Assembly: GCF_037892425.1 (NCBI RefSeq)
Contig: NZ_JBBKTT010000001.1
Location: 4,588,001-4,652,000 of the forward strand
Reading direction: 5' to 3'
Origin: Lacibacter sp. H375
Lineage (GTDB): Bacteria > Bacteroidota > Bacteroidia > Chitinophagales > Chitinophagaceae
Length of the DNA stretch: 64,000 bases
The notes under the pieces are model-generated. The model was not told the DNA's origin and did not search any database. It saw only the letters and a list, made by a program, of their open reading frames with translations. The number at the start of each line of letters is the position of its first letter. Positions within the stretch are counted from its first letter, which is position 1. Below are positions 9,784-17,886 of this stretch, in pieces. The translations under genes and the position numbers were made by a program.

Positions 9784-10394
9784 TCCCATTCTTTCTTTCG
9801 CAGCAGCCAACATAAAAAATACGAGCTGATAAATCCTAAAGCTGCACCTGCCAATACATCTTCGGCAAAATGCGCACCTACATAAATACGGGAATAGCCA
9901 ACAAGCACTGCTACTGCAAAAAAGAAAAGTTGTACAACTTTATTTCGTGAAGCAAAAGCGAGTAAACTGAAAGTTGCAAAAGCAGTTGTTGTATGGCCGC
10001 TTGGGAAACTATTATTTCCTTTCAGCAATTTATCATCTACACGATGGATACGTTCGGGTTGTTTGAAATAGGCACCGGGTCTCGGTCTTTGTTCAATACG
10101 TTTAATTGTTTGTGCCAGTAACCCACTTATTAAGAAAGACAATACAAGAAGCAATCCCAATTTTCGCTTACCAACAAGAAATAAAATAACAGCAAGCGCA
10201 ACCATAAAAATACCATCGCCTATGTAAGTGAAGTATTTCAACATAACATCAGCCACATCTGTATGGCGGTTGTTGAGCGTCAAAAAAATCTGTTCTTTAT
10301 TCCAATAGAATAAAGCAGCCCCGCCAACAATCAGCAGCAAGAGTGTTGCATATGTAAAAAGATTGCGTACGGGATGATTGTATTTCCAGTTCAT
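9780..10394 (-). CDS. PAP2-family membrane phosphatase
   Basis: This 204-residue integral membrane protein has about six hydrophobic segments. It carries all three signatures of the PAP2/acid phosphatase superfamily: KRIEQRPRP (KX6RP), FPSGHTT (PSGH), and SRIYVGAHFAED (SRX5HX3D) with the catalytic histidine. Members dephosphorylate lipid phosphates such as phosphatidic acid, undecaprenyl pyrophosphate or phosphatidylglycerophosphate at the outer face of the inner membrane; the sequence does not tell which. It starts 13 bp after the CYTH gene on the same strand and is probably co-transcribed with it. Its stop overlaps the dnaG stop on the other strand. Confidence 0.88.
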   Translation of the reverse strand: MNWKYNHPVRNLFTYATLLLLIVGGAALFYWNKEQIFLTLNNRHTDVADVMLKYFTYIGDGIFMVALAVILFLVGKRKLGLLLVLSFLISGLLAQTIKRIEQRPRPGAYFKQPERIHRVDDKLLKGNNSFPSGHTTTAFATFSLLAFASRNKVVQLFFFAVAVLVGYSRIYVGAHFAEDVLAGAALGFISSYFLCWLLRKKEWD

Positions 10395-10407
10395 ACCTAT
10401 TACAAAA

Positions 10408-10929
10408 CTAAGACTGATTCATCAACAGATCACTGTAAGAATGCGTTAAAAGATCATCCTCTCCTATTTCAAATTGCTGCAAATAAAAATAGCATTGTTC
10501 TTTTATTCTCTCAAGACCAAGACTGCCGTCCTTATCAATGGCTTCAATTTCTACAAAACTGCCAAGCCCTTCCACTTCATCAATATGAAATTTCACATTG
10601 TCGATAAAATAGATCTCACGTTTCTTCTTCACTACTACTTTTACGCCGTGAGCTTTTGTTAATATCTGTTTCAGGAGATCAGCATTGTTATCAAGCGGTA
10701 ATAATTTCACCTCGCTCAATTTAGGTCCGGCCTTGTTTTCACGATTGTAGTAAATGAGTGCGTTTTCTATAGGCCCTTGCCTCATTTTCAATCGTCCATT
10801 GGCTGTATTAAAATAAGTGTCTGATTGATTATCCACACCTATAAACCTTGCATTTTGCTGTTGCAGGTAATTACGAATTGAAGTAGCGTTGGAGCAGCGT
10901 GCTTTTATTTCGATATTCTGATGACTCAT
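10408..10929 (-). CDS. CYTH-domain protein (class IV adenylate cyclase / triphosphate tunnel family)
   Basis: The N-terminal motif NIEIKARC matches the CYTH signature strand, and later acidic/basic strands (RLKMRQG, SEVKLLPL, KKKREIYFIDNVKFHIDEVEGLGSFVEIEA) fit the eight-stranded triphosphate-binding tunnel. Proteins of this type hydrolyse or cyclise nucleoside or inorganic triphosphates with a divalent metal. Many bacterial members are annotated as class IV adenylate cyclase, but the substrate cannot be read from sequence. Length is 173 residues, normal for a single-domain member, and it is probably cytoplasmic. The gene begins only about six bases after the T-run of a terminator, so its own promoter is not obvious. 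The PAP2 gene follows after 13 bp. Confidence 0.85.
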   Translation of the reverse strand: MSHQNIEIKARCSNATSIRNYLQQQNARFIGVDNQSDTYFNTANGRLKMRQGPIENALIYYNRENKAGPKLSEVKLLPLDNNADLLKQILTKAHGVKVVVKKKREIYFIDNVKFHIDEVEGLGSFVEIEAIDKDGSLGLERIKEQCYFYLQQFEIGEDDLLTHSYSDLLMNQS

Positions 10930-10935
10930 GTAAAC

Positions 10936-10960
10936 TAAAAAGCCGCCTTTGCAGACGGCT
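10936..10960 (-). terminator. Terminator after the small gene at 10986-11432
   Basis: Reading the minus strand, AGCCGTC pairs with GGCGGCT (one G-T pair) around a six-base loop and is followed by a T-rich tail. It lies between the small unknown gene and the CYTH gene. Confidence 0.75.
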
Positions 10961-10985
10961 AGTGTAATTAGTTGGTGAACCGGAT

Positions 10986-11432
10986 TTAAGCTTCAGCTGG
11001 AGTTAACCTTGAAGTTCTGTTTGTTCTGGTTGGTTTTGGAGCTAACGCAATTGCGTGTTCAAAACGCATTGCTGTCCAAACATGATCCAACACTACTTCT
11101 TCTGAAGTTTCAAATCCGCACTGGCAAACAAACTGCCAGCTTCCGTCACGGTTTAAATCGCTCACAATTTTAGAAGCAGATTTAGGATAAGCTACCCAAA
11201 ATTTGGCATTAGGAGCCAACGCAGGTAACACTTCCTTTAAGATTCCGTTTAATTGATTCTGATTTACCGCAAAGATCAGGGCGAAATCGATCTTCTTACT
11301 ACGCAGCAACGGAGTAACATTCTTGGCGAATGATAACTTAACAAATTGCTTTTCGATTGAAGAGGGTAACCCCTGGATTAATAAGTTCTTTTCTTCGTTC
11401 AATTGGAGTTTTTCCAAGAGAGAAATAGACAT
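10986..11432 (-). CDS. Small cytoplasmic protein of unknown function (possibly DUF3052-like)
   Basis: I chose the start at 11432 (MSISLLEKLQLNEEKN); an upstream in-frame start at 11471 would lie inside the promoter element. The 148-residue protein has no signal peptide or membrane segment. It looks like an alpha/beta domain with the phrases LLIQGLPSS, FALIFAVNQ and FWVAYPKSASK, followed by GSWQFVCQC...VWTAMRF. This arrangement reminds me of the DUF3052 family, but I am not sure. Function is unknown. A consensus promoter and a terminator suggest a single-gene transcript. Confidence 0.7.
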   Translation of the reverse strand: MSISLLEKLQLNEEKNLLIQGLPSSIEKQFVKLSFAKNVTPLLRSKKIDFALIFAVNQNQLNGILKEVLPALAPNAKFWVAYPKSASKIVSDLNRDGSWQFVCQCGFETSEEVVLDHVWTAMRFEHAIALAPKPTRTNRTSRLTPAEA

Positions 11433-11468
11433 GCCAATGTAAATTTTGATGAGAACTAAAGTGGAGGG

Positions 11469-11476
11469 CAAAGGTA
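11469..11476 (-). promoter_or_regulatory. TAnnTTTG promoter element for 10986-11432
   Basis: The minus strand reads TACCTTTG (then CC), an exact Bacteroidota -7 element, 36 bp upstream of the chosen ATG. Confidence 0.7.
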
Positions 11477-11530
11477 AACCTTTTTTACCATTTCTAAGGG
11501 TCGTTAGCTAAAATTTTTAAAAGGAGGGCA

Positions 11531-11566
11531 TTTAAAAAGCCTGACTATAAGGTCAGGCTTTTTAAA
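11531..11566 (-). terminator. Terminator after the M48 protease gene
   Basis: A perfect 15-bp inverted repeat (TTTAAAAAGCCTGAC with GTCAGGCTTTTTAAA, six-base loop) lies 19 bp past the stop codon. The T/A-rich arms would let it work in both directions. Confidence 0.9.
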
Positions 11567-11585
11567 TCAATAACTTATAAATCAA

Positions 11586-12398
11586 TTATTTACCTATTGG
11601 TTTGTAATAAGGCATGGCTTCTTTTACATATTGCTGCATTTTAGTAATACGTGTTTCATCTGAAGGGTGAGTACTTAAGATCTCAGGCGGTTTCTGTCCA
11701 CCACCTGCCCTTGCCATACGTTGCCAGAAAGGAATTGCCTCTTGTGGGTTGTAACCGGCCATGGCTGCAAAACGCAATCCAAACTGATCAGCTTCCAACT
11801 CCTGTTTACGTGAGAATGGCAATGTACCCCCTACAGTTGAACCAATACCATATGCCGTCATAAAAAGGTTTTGCGTTTCAGCCGGCTTGTTTGCAACTGC
11901 AACCTGTAACGCAACACCGCCCAACTGTTGTACCAAGCCCTGGCTCATACGCTCATTACCATGCAAAGCAATAGCATGCGCAATTTCGTGACCCATTACC
12001 ACGGCCAAAGCCGCCTCATTTTGTGTAACAGGCAACAACCCTGTATACGCTACCACTTTACCACCGGGCATACACCATGCGTTTACTTCCTTATTGTCGA
12101 TGAGGTTAAACTCCCATTTATAGCCATCCAGAATGTCTGCTTTGCCCTGATCTTGTAAATACCTTGTAATTGCTGATGCTATACGTGTACCAACACGACG
12201 CACCATTTCGGCATCTTTGTTTACACTTACCGGCACTACCTTACTTTGAGCTAGAAATTGTTGGTACTGCTGGGTTGCCATTGCCTGCAGATCACTCTCA
12301 GGTAATAACTTTAGTTGATTACGACCTGTGATCTGGTTTTTGGCACAACCAACCATCAGGGCCGCTACTACGATAAATGAGCTTAATATCTTTTTCAT
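11586..12398 (-). CDS. M48-family zinc metalloprotease, lipoprotein (BepA/LoiP-like)
   Basis: The N-terminus is a lipoprotein signal (MKKILSSFIVVAALMVGC, Cys 18). The zinc motif VVMGHEIAHAIALHG gives HExxH, and the third ligand lies in KQELEADQFGLRFAA (ExxxD). The 270-residue length and the STHPSDETRI motif near the C-terminus fit the small periplasmic M48 proteases related to E. coli LoiP and BepA, which degrade or help fold outer-membrane proteins. The lipidated Cys is followed by A-K, so sorting to the outer membrane is plausible. It has its own terminator and stands alone. Confidence 0.92.
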   Translation of the reverse strand: MKKILSSFIVVAALMVGCAKNQITGRNQLKLLPESDLQAMATQQYQQFLAQSKVVPVSVNKDAEMVRRVGTRIASAITRYLQDQGKADILDGYKWEFNLIDNKEVNAWCMPGGKVVAYTGLLPVTQNEAALAVVMGHEIAHAIALHGNERMSQGLVQQLGGVALQVAVANKPAETQNLFMTAYGIGSTVGGTLPFSRKQELEADQFGLRFAAMAGYNPQEAIPFWQRMARAGGGQKPPEILSTHPSDETRITKMQQYVKEAMPYYKPIGK

Positions 12399-12473
12399 CT
12401 TGTGCTTATTTTTCTTATTGATTTCAATTTACGTACCAAGTTTAAAACTGATAGTTTGCAAAGAACGTTAAGA

Positions 12474-13100
12474 TTATTTCTTCTTACGCAACCCTTTGAA
12501 TTTGTTTTCAGTCCCGGCAATTAACCGTTTAATATTCGAACGATGCATTACAATTACAAGAAACGCTGCAATCACTGAAAACCAACGCATATATATATTC
12601 GTTTCTTTTACTGCAAACCACACGCAGGCTGCAAACACTAAAACGGCAATGATAGAGCCAAGTGAAATATACTTTGTTAAAAACACAACCAATACAAATG
12701 CACCAATGCTAATAAGTGCCGTCCAAGGCTGTATTGCTAATACCACGCCAAACAAAGTTGCAACCCCCTTACCACCCCTGAAGCCTGCAAATACGGGGAA
12801 TATATGCCCCGCTACTGCAACCAGGCCGAATATCAATTTCCAGAATGTGTGTTCACTACTTAACCAATCAGACGGGTTAACAGCATGTGCAAGTTGCACA
12901 GCTGCTATACCTTTTCCCATATCGATCGCCAATACAATAATACCCCAAACAGAACCAAGCACACGAAATGTATTAGATGCACCCATGTTCCTACTGCCAT
13001 GTTCACGGATGTCGATATTAAAAAAAAGTTTACCGATCCAGTAAGCAGTAGGAATTGATCCGATGAGATAAGCTGATATGATGAGCACGAATAAATTCAT
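12474..13100 (-). CDS. plsY: Acyl-phosphate:glycerol-3-phosphate acyltransferase PlsY
   Basis: PlsY transfers the acyl group from acyl-phosphate to glycerol-3-phosphate, the first membrane step of phospholipid synthesis. The 208-residue polytopic protein has the family motifs GSIPTAYWIG, HGSRNMGASNTFRVLG, and GHIFPVFAGFRGGKGVAT. About five membrane segments are visible. Its ATG follows the prmA stop codon by one base, so the two are translated from one message with prmA first. The C-terminus is basic (FKGLRKKK), consistent with a cytoplasmic tail. Confidence 0.95.
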   Translation of the reverse strand: MNLFVLIISAYLIGSIPTAYWIGKLFFNIDIREHGSRNMGASNTFRVLGSVWGIIVLAIDMGKGIAAVQLAHAVNPSDWLSSEHTFWKLIFGLVAVAGHIFPVFAGFRGGKGVATLFGVVLAIQPWTALISIGAFVLVVFLTKYISLGSIIAVLVFAACVWFAVKETNIYMRWFSVIAAFLVIVMHRSNIKRLIAGTENKFKGLRKKK

Positions 13101-13101
13101 C

Positions 13102-13920
13102 TTAGCTTACTTTCTGAAATAACAAAGCACTCCAGTTATTGCGATCGGATGATGTAATCAAATTCAAGTGATGAGCATTTGCAGCATCAATGAGTAATTG
13201 ATTTTCTTCTTTATAAAATCCACTGATGATGATAAGACCTCCGTTGCTGAGTGATGCAGCCATGGTGCCCATGTACTGTAATAAAATATGACGATTGATG
13301 TTAGCCAGTATAATATCGAATTGTTGTGTTGATGGAACATCAGCTTTTTGTACGGTAATGTTTTTGCAAAGATTGGTTTCAACGTTTTCAATTGAGTTTT
13401 CAATGCACCAATCATCGTTATCAACGGCAAGCACCGATGATGCGCCTAATTTTTCTGCAAGGATAGCCAGCACGGCTGTACCGGATCCAAAATCAAAAAC
13501 AGATTTGTTGCTGAAATCAATCGCCTGCATCAGTTTCATCACCTGCCAGGTTGTTGCATGATGGCCCGTACCAAAACTCATCTTTGGTGTGATCACAATT
13601 TGATGTTGCACTGTTGTAACAGGTTGGTGAAAGTGTGCACGCACAGCAACAAACTCATCAACAATAACAGGCTCATAGCTACTCTCCCATTCTGCATTCC
13701 AGTTTTTGGGGGCAATCAGCTCCTTCGTATACTCCACCCCGTAAGGTTGTAACAAGTCATTCAATTGTTTCTCGTCGTAAATATCTTCATTGATGTATGC
13801 GTTCAGTTCGTTTCCAGTTTCTTCAAAACCATCATATCCTTCTTCGCTTAACAGTGCAAGCAGGATTTCCTGTTGTTCTTCGTTTGCAACAGACAGTGTT
13901 ATCTTGATATAATTATTCAT
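13102..13920 (-). CDS. prmA: Ribosomal protein L11 methyltransferase PrmA
   Basis: PrmA methylates ribosomal protein L11 using S-adenosylmethionine. The SAM-binding loop is VFDFGSGTAVLAILAEKLG followed by the acidic VDND. The motif DIILANINRHILLQYM corresponds to the usual N-I-x-x-x-x-L catalytic region, and KMSFGTGHHATT is the conserved pre-motif. I chose the ATG at 13920 (MNNYIKITLSV) rather than one at 13995, because the longer form would be translated through the pnp terminator hairpin. The product is 272 residues, close to other Bacteroidota PrmA. plsY follows after one base. Confidence 0.93.
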   Translation of the reverse strand: MNNYIKITLSVANEEQQEILLALLSEEGYDGFEETGNELNAYINEDIYDEKQLNDLLQPYGVEYTKELIAPKNWNAEWESSYEPVIVDEFVAVRAHFHQPVTTVQHQIVITPKMSFGTGHHATTWQVMKLMQAIDFSNKSVFDFGSGTAVLAILAEKLGASSVLAVDNDDWCIENSIENVETNLCKNITVQKADVPSTQQFDIILANINRHILLQYMGTMAASLSNGGLIIISGFYKEENQLLIDAANAHHLNLITSSDRNNWSALLFQKVS

Positions 13921-13956
13921 AATAAAATGCGGTGCAGGTATGGTATACCTTGTAAT

Positions 13957-13984
13957 AAAAAAAGTCCCGCTTTTCAGCGGGACT
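13957..13984 (-). terminator. Terminator after pnp
   Basis: On the minus strand AGTCCCGCT pairs with AGCGGGACT around a four-base loop and is followed directly by seven T. It lies 26 bp after the pnp stop. Confidence 0.93.
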
Positions 13985-14009
13985 GTAAAGGTCATTTATT
14001 TAAATGAAA

Positions 14010-16187
14010 TTAAAGACGCTCTTCGCCATTACTCTCATCCTGCTTTGGCTGAACCTGCGGGCGTGGTGCTGCATCTGGTTTTGGCATCAACGCTTTGCGG
14101 CTAAGTTTAAACTTACCGGTACGAGGATCTAAACCAATCAATTTTACTTTCACAACATCACCAACATTCAGTACACCCTCCATACTGTCTAAACGTTTCC
14201 AGCTTATTTCACTGATGTGTAATAAACCTTCTTTCTTAGGCAGGAATTCTACAAAGGCGCCGAACTCTTTAATTCCTTTTACGGTTGCTTCATATACAGC
14301 ACCTACTTCAGGAACCATTACAATACCTTTCACCCAAGCCACAGCTTTATCCAAACCTGTTTTCTCTTGTGAGAAGATACTTACTTCACCGTAGTTTCCT
14401 ACTTCTTCAATTGTAATTGTCGTTCCTGTTTCACGCTGAATTTCCTGGATCACTTTACCACCGGGTCCGATAACTGCACCAATAAATTCTTTATCGATGA
14501 TCAGTTTCTCCATACGTGGTGCATGTGGTTTCACCTCAGGACGGGCTTCGGCTATGCATTCATACATCGCATCAAGAATGTGTAAGCGACCTGCTTTTGC
14601 CTGGTTCAATGCTTCACGCATTACATCCATGCTTAAACCATCTACTTTAATATCCATCTGCACACCGCAAATACCTTCACGTGTACCGGTTACTTTAAAA
14701 TCCATATCTCCGAGATGATCTTCATCACCAAGGATATCAGTTAAAATTGCATACTTACCATCGCCACGTGTAATCAATCCCATTGCAACACCACTCACGT
14801 GTTTTTGCACTGGCACACCTGCATCCATCAACGCCAATGAACCCGCACAAACAGTTGCCATAGAAGATGAACCGTTTGATTCAAGAATATCACTCACTAC
14901 ACGAACTGTGTATGGATATTCGCTACCCGGCATCATTTGTTTTAATGAACGTTGTGCAAGCATACCGTGACCAATTTCACGACGACCGGCACCACGCATC
15001 ATTTTCACTTCACCTGTTGAGAATGGAGGGAAATTATAATGCAGGAAAAATTTTGAATAGTTACTGTTAGCAGCACTCTCCACCAACAATTCATCAAGCT
15101 TAGTGCCTAACGTTACTGTTGTTAAGGATTGTGTTTCACCACGTGTAAACAAAGCAGAACCGTGTGGAGTTGGTAATGGTTCAATTTCCATTGCAAGCGG
15201 ACGCACCTGATCTAACTTACGACCATCCAAACGTACACGATCTTCAAGGATCATGTCACGCACCACTTCCCACTTCAGATCTTCATAATATTTCTTGGCT
15301 AATTTTTTCTCAAGATCTGTTGCTTCTTCACCAAGACTGGCAACTAATTCTTCTTTCAGTTTGCTGTAGGCCTCACTGCGTTCATTCTTAGCACTACCAG
15401 CCTTTGAAATAGCATATATCTTTTCTTTTGCAAAAGCGATCACCTTCTGGTTAATTTCTTCATTACCTTCAGGTTTTTTGTACTCACGCTTACCGGTAAC
15501 ACCTTTTGCATCTCTTAATTCAGCCTGTGCTTTAATCTGAATGCGGATAGCATCATGTGCCATTTGCAATGCGTTAACGAGATCTTCTTCACTGCATTCT
15601 TTTGCTTCACCTTCCACCATCATCAGGTTCTTTTCTGTAGCTGCAATGATGAATTCAGAAGTTGCTCTTGCTAATTGTGAACGTGTTGGGTTGATGACCA
15701 TTTCTCCATCAACATTTGCAATGCGTACTTCAGAAATAATTTCTTTGATAGGAATATCTGAAACAGCCAATGCTGCAGATGCAGCCAAACAAGCTAACGC
15801 ATCAGGCATAACCTCTGCATCAGATGAAACAAGGCTTATCAACACCTGTACATCGCATAAATAATCTTCGGGAAATAACGGACGTAAAGCACGGTCGATC
15901 AAACGACTGGTAAGAACTTCATAATCGTTTAATCTTGCTTCACGCTTAAAAAATGAACCGGGTATACGACCGGCAGAAGCGAATTTTTCCTGGTAGTCTA
16001 CTGACAATGGGAAGAAATCCTGGCCTTCTCTCGGTTCTTTATTGGCTACAACTGTTGCAAGGATAATACAGTTGCCTTGGCGAACAGTTACAGCACCATC
16101 GGCCTGGCGGGCAAGCTTACCGGTTTCAATGGTAACAATTCGGCCACCACCCAGATCGAATGACTTACTGATAGGTTGTGATAACAT
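14010..16187 (-). CDS. pnp: Polyribonucleotide nucleotidyltransferase (PNPase)
   Basis: PNPase degrades RNA 3' to 5' by phosphorolysis and is a core part of mRNA turnover. The 725-residue protein shows the classical order: first RNase PH domain (residues about 1-230, with the FFPLSVDYQEKFASAGRIPG region), a linking helical domain, a second RNase PH domain (TLGTKLDELL, GRREIGHGMLAQRSL, SDILESNGSSSMATVCAGSLALMDAGVP), a KH domain (IGPGGKVIQEI) and an S1 domain (GAVYEATVKGIKEFGAFVEFLPKKEGLLHISEIS). The tail is low-complexity. It lies downstream of rpsO, the same order as in E. coli, with a terminator between them. Confidence 0.97.
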   Translation of the reverse strand: MLSQPISKSFDLGGGRIVTIETGKLARQADGAVTVRQGNCIILATVVANKEPREGQDFFPLSVDYQEKFASAGRIPGSFFKREARLNDYEVLTSRLIDRALRPLFPEDYLCDVQVLISLVSSDAEVMPDALACLAASAALAVSDIPIKEIISEVRIANVDGEMVINPTRSQLARATSEFIIAATEKNLMMVEGEAKECSEEDLVNALQMAHDAIRIQIKAQAELRDAKGVTGKREYKKPEGNEEINQKVIAFAKEKIYAISKAGSAKNERSEAYSKLKEELVASLGEEATDLEKKLAKKYYEDLKWEVVRDMILEDRVRLDGRKLDQVRPLAMEIEPLPTPHGSALFTRGETQSLTTVTLGTKLDELLVESAANSNYSKFFLHYNFPPFSTGEVKMMRGAGRREIGHGMLAQRSLKQMMPGSEYPYTVRVVSDILESNGSSSMATVCAGSLALMDAGVPVQKHVSGVAMGLITRGDGKYAILTDILGDEDHLGDMDFKVTGTREGICGVQMDIKVDGLSMDVMREALNQAKAGRLHILDAMYECIAEARPEVKPHAPRMEKLIIDKEFIGAVIGPGGKVIQEIQRETGTTITIEEVGNYGEVSIFSQEKTGLDKAVAWVKGIVMVPEVGAVYEATVKGIKEFGAFVEFLPKKEGLLHISEISWKRLDSMEGVLNVGDVVKVKLIGLDPRTGKFKLSRKALMPKPDAAPRPQVQPKQDESNGEERL

Positions 16188-16284
16188 AGAACATGTTGTT
16201 TGTGAATTGACAAGCAGGCAGGCGGGAAGAAAGCCGTACAGGCAATTCTGTGATAAATTTAATTGAAGGGAGAAACCTGTAAGA

Positions 16285-16322
16285 AAAACAAAATTCCCAA
16301 CCGCATTAAATGTGTTGGGAAT
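16285..16322 (-). terminator. Terminator between rpsO and pnp
   Basis: ATTCCCAAC (16293-16301) pairs with GTTGGGAAT (16314-16322). On the minus strand the stem is followed by a T-rich tail (TTTGTTTTT). Some read-through into pnp is likely, as no clear pnp promoter was seen. Confidence 0.8.
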
Positions 16323-16346
16323 AATGATTTATTTACATATCCGTAA

Positions 16347-16619
16347 TTATTTACGGAGTCCGAGTTTCTCAATAAGTGCACGGTAACCCTGGAGGTTTGT
16401 TTTGCTCAGGTAACTGAGTAAGCTTTTGCGCTCACCTACCAGTTTCATCAAACCACGGTTAGTAGAGAAATCTTTTTTGTTCTCTTTCTGGTGAGTGGCG
16501 ATGTGGTTAATACGCTCAGTAAGAAGAGCGATCTGTCCTTCAATAGAACCAGTGTTTTTTTCTGATCCACCGTACTTTGCAAAAATGCTTGCTTTTTTTT
16601 CTTTTGTAATTGCTGACAT
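16347..16619 (-). CDS. rpsO: 30S ribosomal protein S15
   Basis: S15 binds 16S rRNA early in assembly of the small subunit. The 90-residue length is normal. The conserved core is present: [21 protein letters not shown], then HLxTHxKExKKDxxxxRGL in the form [19 protein letters not shown], then [28 protein letters not shown]. It is transcribed from a consensus promoter 50 bp upstream and lies before pnp, a conserved order. In E. coli S15 represses its own mRNA; nothing here shows whether that holds. Confidence 0.97.
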   Translation of the reverse strand: MSAITKEKKASIFAKYGGSEKNTGSIEGQIALLTERINHIATHQKENKKDFSTNRGLMKLVGERKSLLSYLSKTNLQGYRALIEKLGLRK

Positions 16620-16668
16620 CTCAGATTTTTTTAATTGACATCCAAATTTTTCATCTATAAATTGGCGG

Positions 16669-16676
16669 CAAAGGTA
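16669..16676 (-). promoter_or_regulatory. TAnnTTTG promoter element for rpsO
   Basis: The minus strand reads TACCTTTGCC, an exact -7 consensus, 50 bp before the rpsO ATG. Confidence 0.7.
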
Positions 16677-16704
16677 GGGGAAAAGTCTGTAAAATTGGTA
16701 AATC

Positions 16705-17172
16705 TCAAGCTGAAAAATTCCTAGAAAGGTAGCGAGTGAGGCCTTCCCGGGCAGTTTTTTGTACTTTTTTCCTGAAAAATGAGGTGCCCCCCAGCAATTT
16801 CCCTTTTAAGCCCATGGCCTGACCAGCCCATTTATGCAGATCGAAACTGTCTGTATGGCGGTAGATCTTTCCATCTTTAAACTGAAATTCAGCGTGAATA
16901 CGGTTGATGACCCTCCGGCCCGTGGTTGAAAAAATGTACATAGCCACCCAATCTGCACTACCTGTTTGCTCATTTGCCTGCGCATGACTGTAGGTAATTT
17001 CCATCTCCCCCTTGCTTCTTTCAATAAGCATCTGCCACATGGCAGGCACTTCTTTTCCCTTCAGGCCTACAAATACCTCGTCGGTAAACTCGGCTTCGGG
17101 ATGGTAACAGGCTGCCATCGTTTGTCCATCACCACGGCCAAAAGCTGAGTAAAATGTTTCGATAATATTCAT
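16705..17172 (-). CDS. NTF2-like (SnoaL-fold) protein
   Basis: The start at 17172 ([15 protein letters not shown]) was preferred over 17199 because it begins at the conserved first helix of the fold. The sequence has the NTF2/SnoaL pattern: helix, [12 protein letters not shown] strand, [16 protein letters not shown] helix, and the strand pairs ending in [21 protein letters not shown]. Such cone-shaped folds bind small hydrophobic ligands or act as isomerases or hydrolases; no catalytic set can be assigned. The 155-residue protein has a basic C-terminal extension ([17 protein letters not shown]). It is divergent from the next gene. Confidence 0.75.
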   Translation of the reverse strand: MNIIETFYSAFGRGDGQTMAACYHPEAEFTDEVFVGLKGKEVPAMWQMLIERSKGEMEITYSHAQANEQTGSADWVAMYIFSTTGRRVINRIHAEFQFKDGKIYRHTDSFDLHKWAGQAMGLKGKLLGGTSFFRKKVQKTAREGLTRYLSRNFSA

Positions 17173-17246
17173 CCATTCAAGGTAGAAATTCAATTGCAAA
17201 ATTTCGCTATTCTTTCTTTATTTATCTTTCACGCAAAAAAAAACCG

Positions 17247-17840
17247 ATGCACCACTTCTACAGTTTACTACTCTTACTCATCTGCTTTGAAGCCGCATCT
17301 CAGGAAAATCGTAATACCGGCAAACTTGCAACAGTAACCATCATTTCGCCCGGCATTAGTTATGAGCATCCTGTATCAAATAAGTTTACTATAAAAGGGA
17401 GAGCTGCATTTATAATTGGCTGGTCTTTCTCAACGTCTTCATCATTTGGTTCATCATATTCGTTAGCACCAACTGGTTTAGTGGCAAGTCAGCTTCGCTA
17501 CTATTACAATTTCGCTTTGCGTGAGCAAAAAGAAAAAAATACTGCACGTAATTCTGCCAACTATATTTCATTTGTTGCCAAATATGAATATTCAGGTATT
17601 ACTTATAGATATGGCGACTCATTTATGGAATCACTAGGCGGCCCGAGAAATTATTCAATCAAACGAGCTTTACATATGCCCAATCTTGGAATTGTTTGGG
17701 GAATACAACGCAATTACAAAAATCGTTTCAGTATTGATTGCAGTGTTGGACCAAGCCTATATACGCCGTTTGCAAACAATGAATTCACATTGATCGGCGA
17801 CATTTCTATCGGGTTATGGCTTGGCAGGAAATCTAAATAA
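17247..17840 (+). CDS. Small secreted/outer-membrane protein, unknown
   Basis: I do not recognise this 197-residue protein. It has a signal peptide (MHHFYSLLLLLICFEAASQ). The rest alternates polar and hydrophobic residues in short strands rich in Tyr, Ser and Gly (LRYYYNFALREQK, ISFVAKYEYSGITY, LIGDISIGLWLG), which suggests a small outer-membrane beta-barrel. A TATCTTTC element at 17224-17231, close to the -7 consensus, lies 15 bp before the ATG. The glycosyltransferase genes follow on the same strand after a short gap. Confidence 0.65.
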   Translation: MHHFYSLLLLLICFEAASQENRNTGKLATVTIISPGISYEHPVSNKFTIKGRAAFIIGWSFSTSSSFGSSYSLAPTGLVASQLRYYYNFALREQKEKNTARNSANYISFVAKYEYSGITYRYGDSFMESLGGPRNYSIKRALHMPNLGIVWGIQRNYKNRFSIDCSVGPSLYTPFANNEFTLIGDISIGLWLGRKSK

Positions 17841-17886
17841 TGATTGAACATTCTATTTCATTAATTTGCGCCAAACCAAAGACCGC

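Noticed and set aside
12496-13044. 182-codon plus-strand open frame opposite plsY
   Set aside because: It lies fully antisense to plsY, whose motifs are clear, and its sequence (rich in Asn, Thr, Ile) has no family-like pattern.
13921-13995. Upstream ATG extension of prmA to 13995
   Set aside because: The extension would be encoded by the pnp terminator hairpin and lacks conservation with PrmA N-termini.
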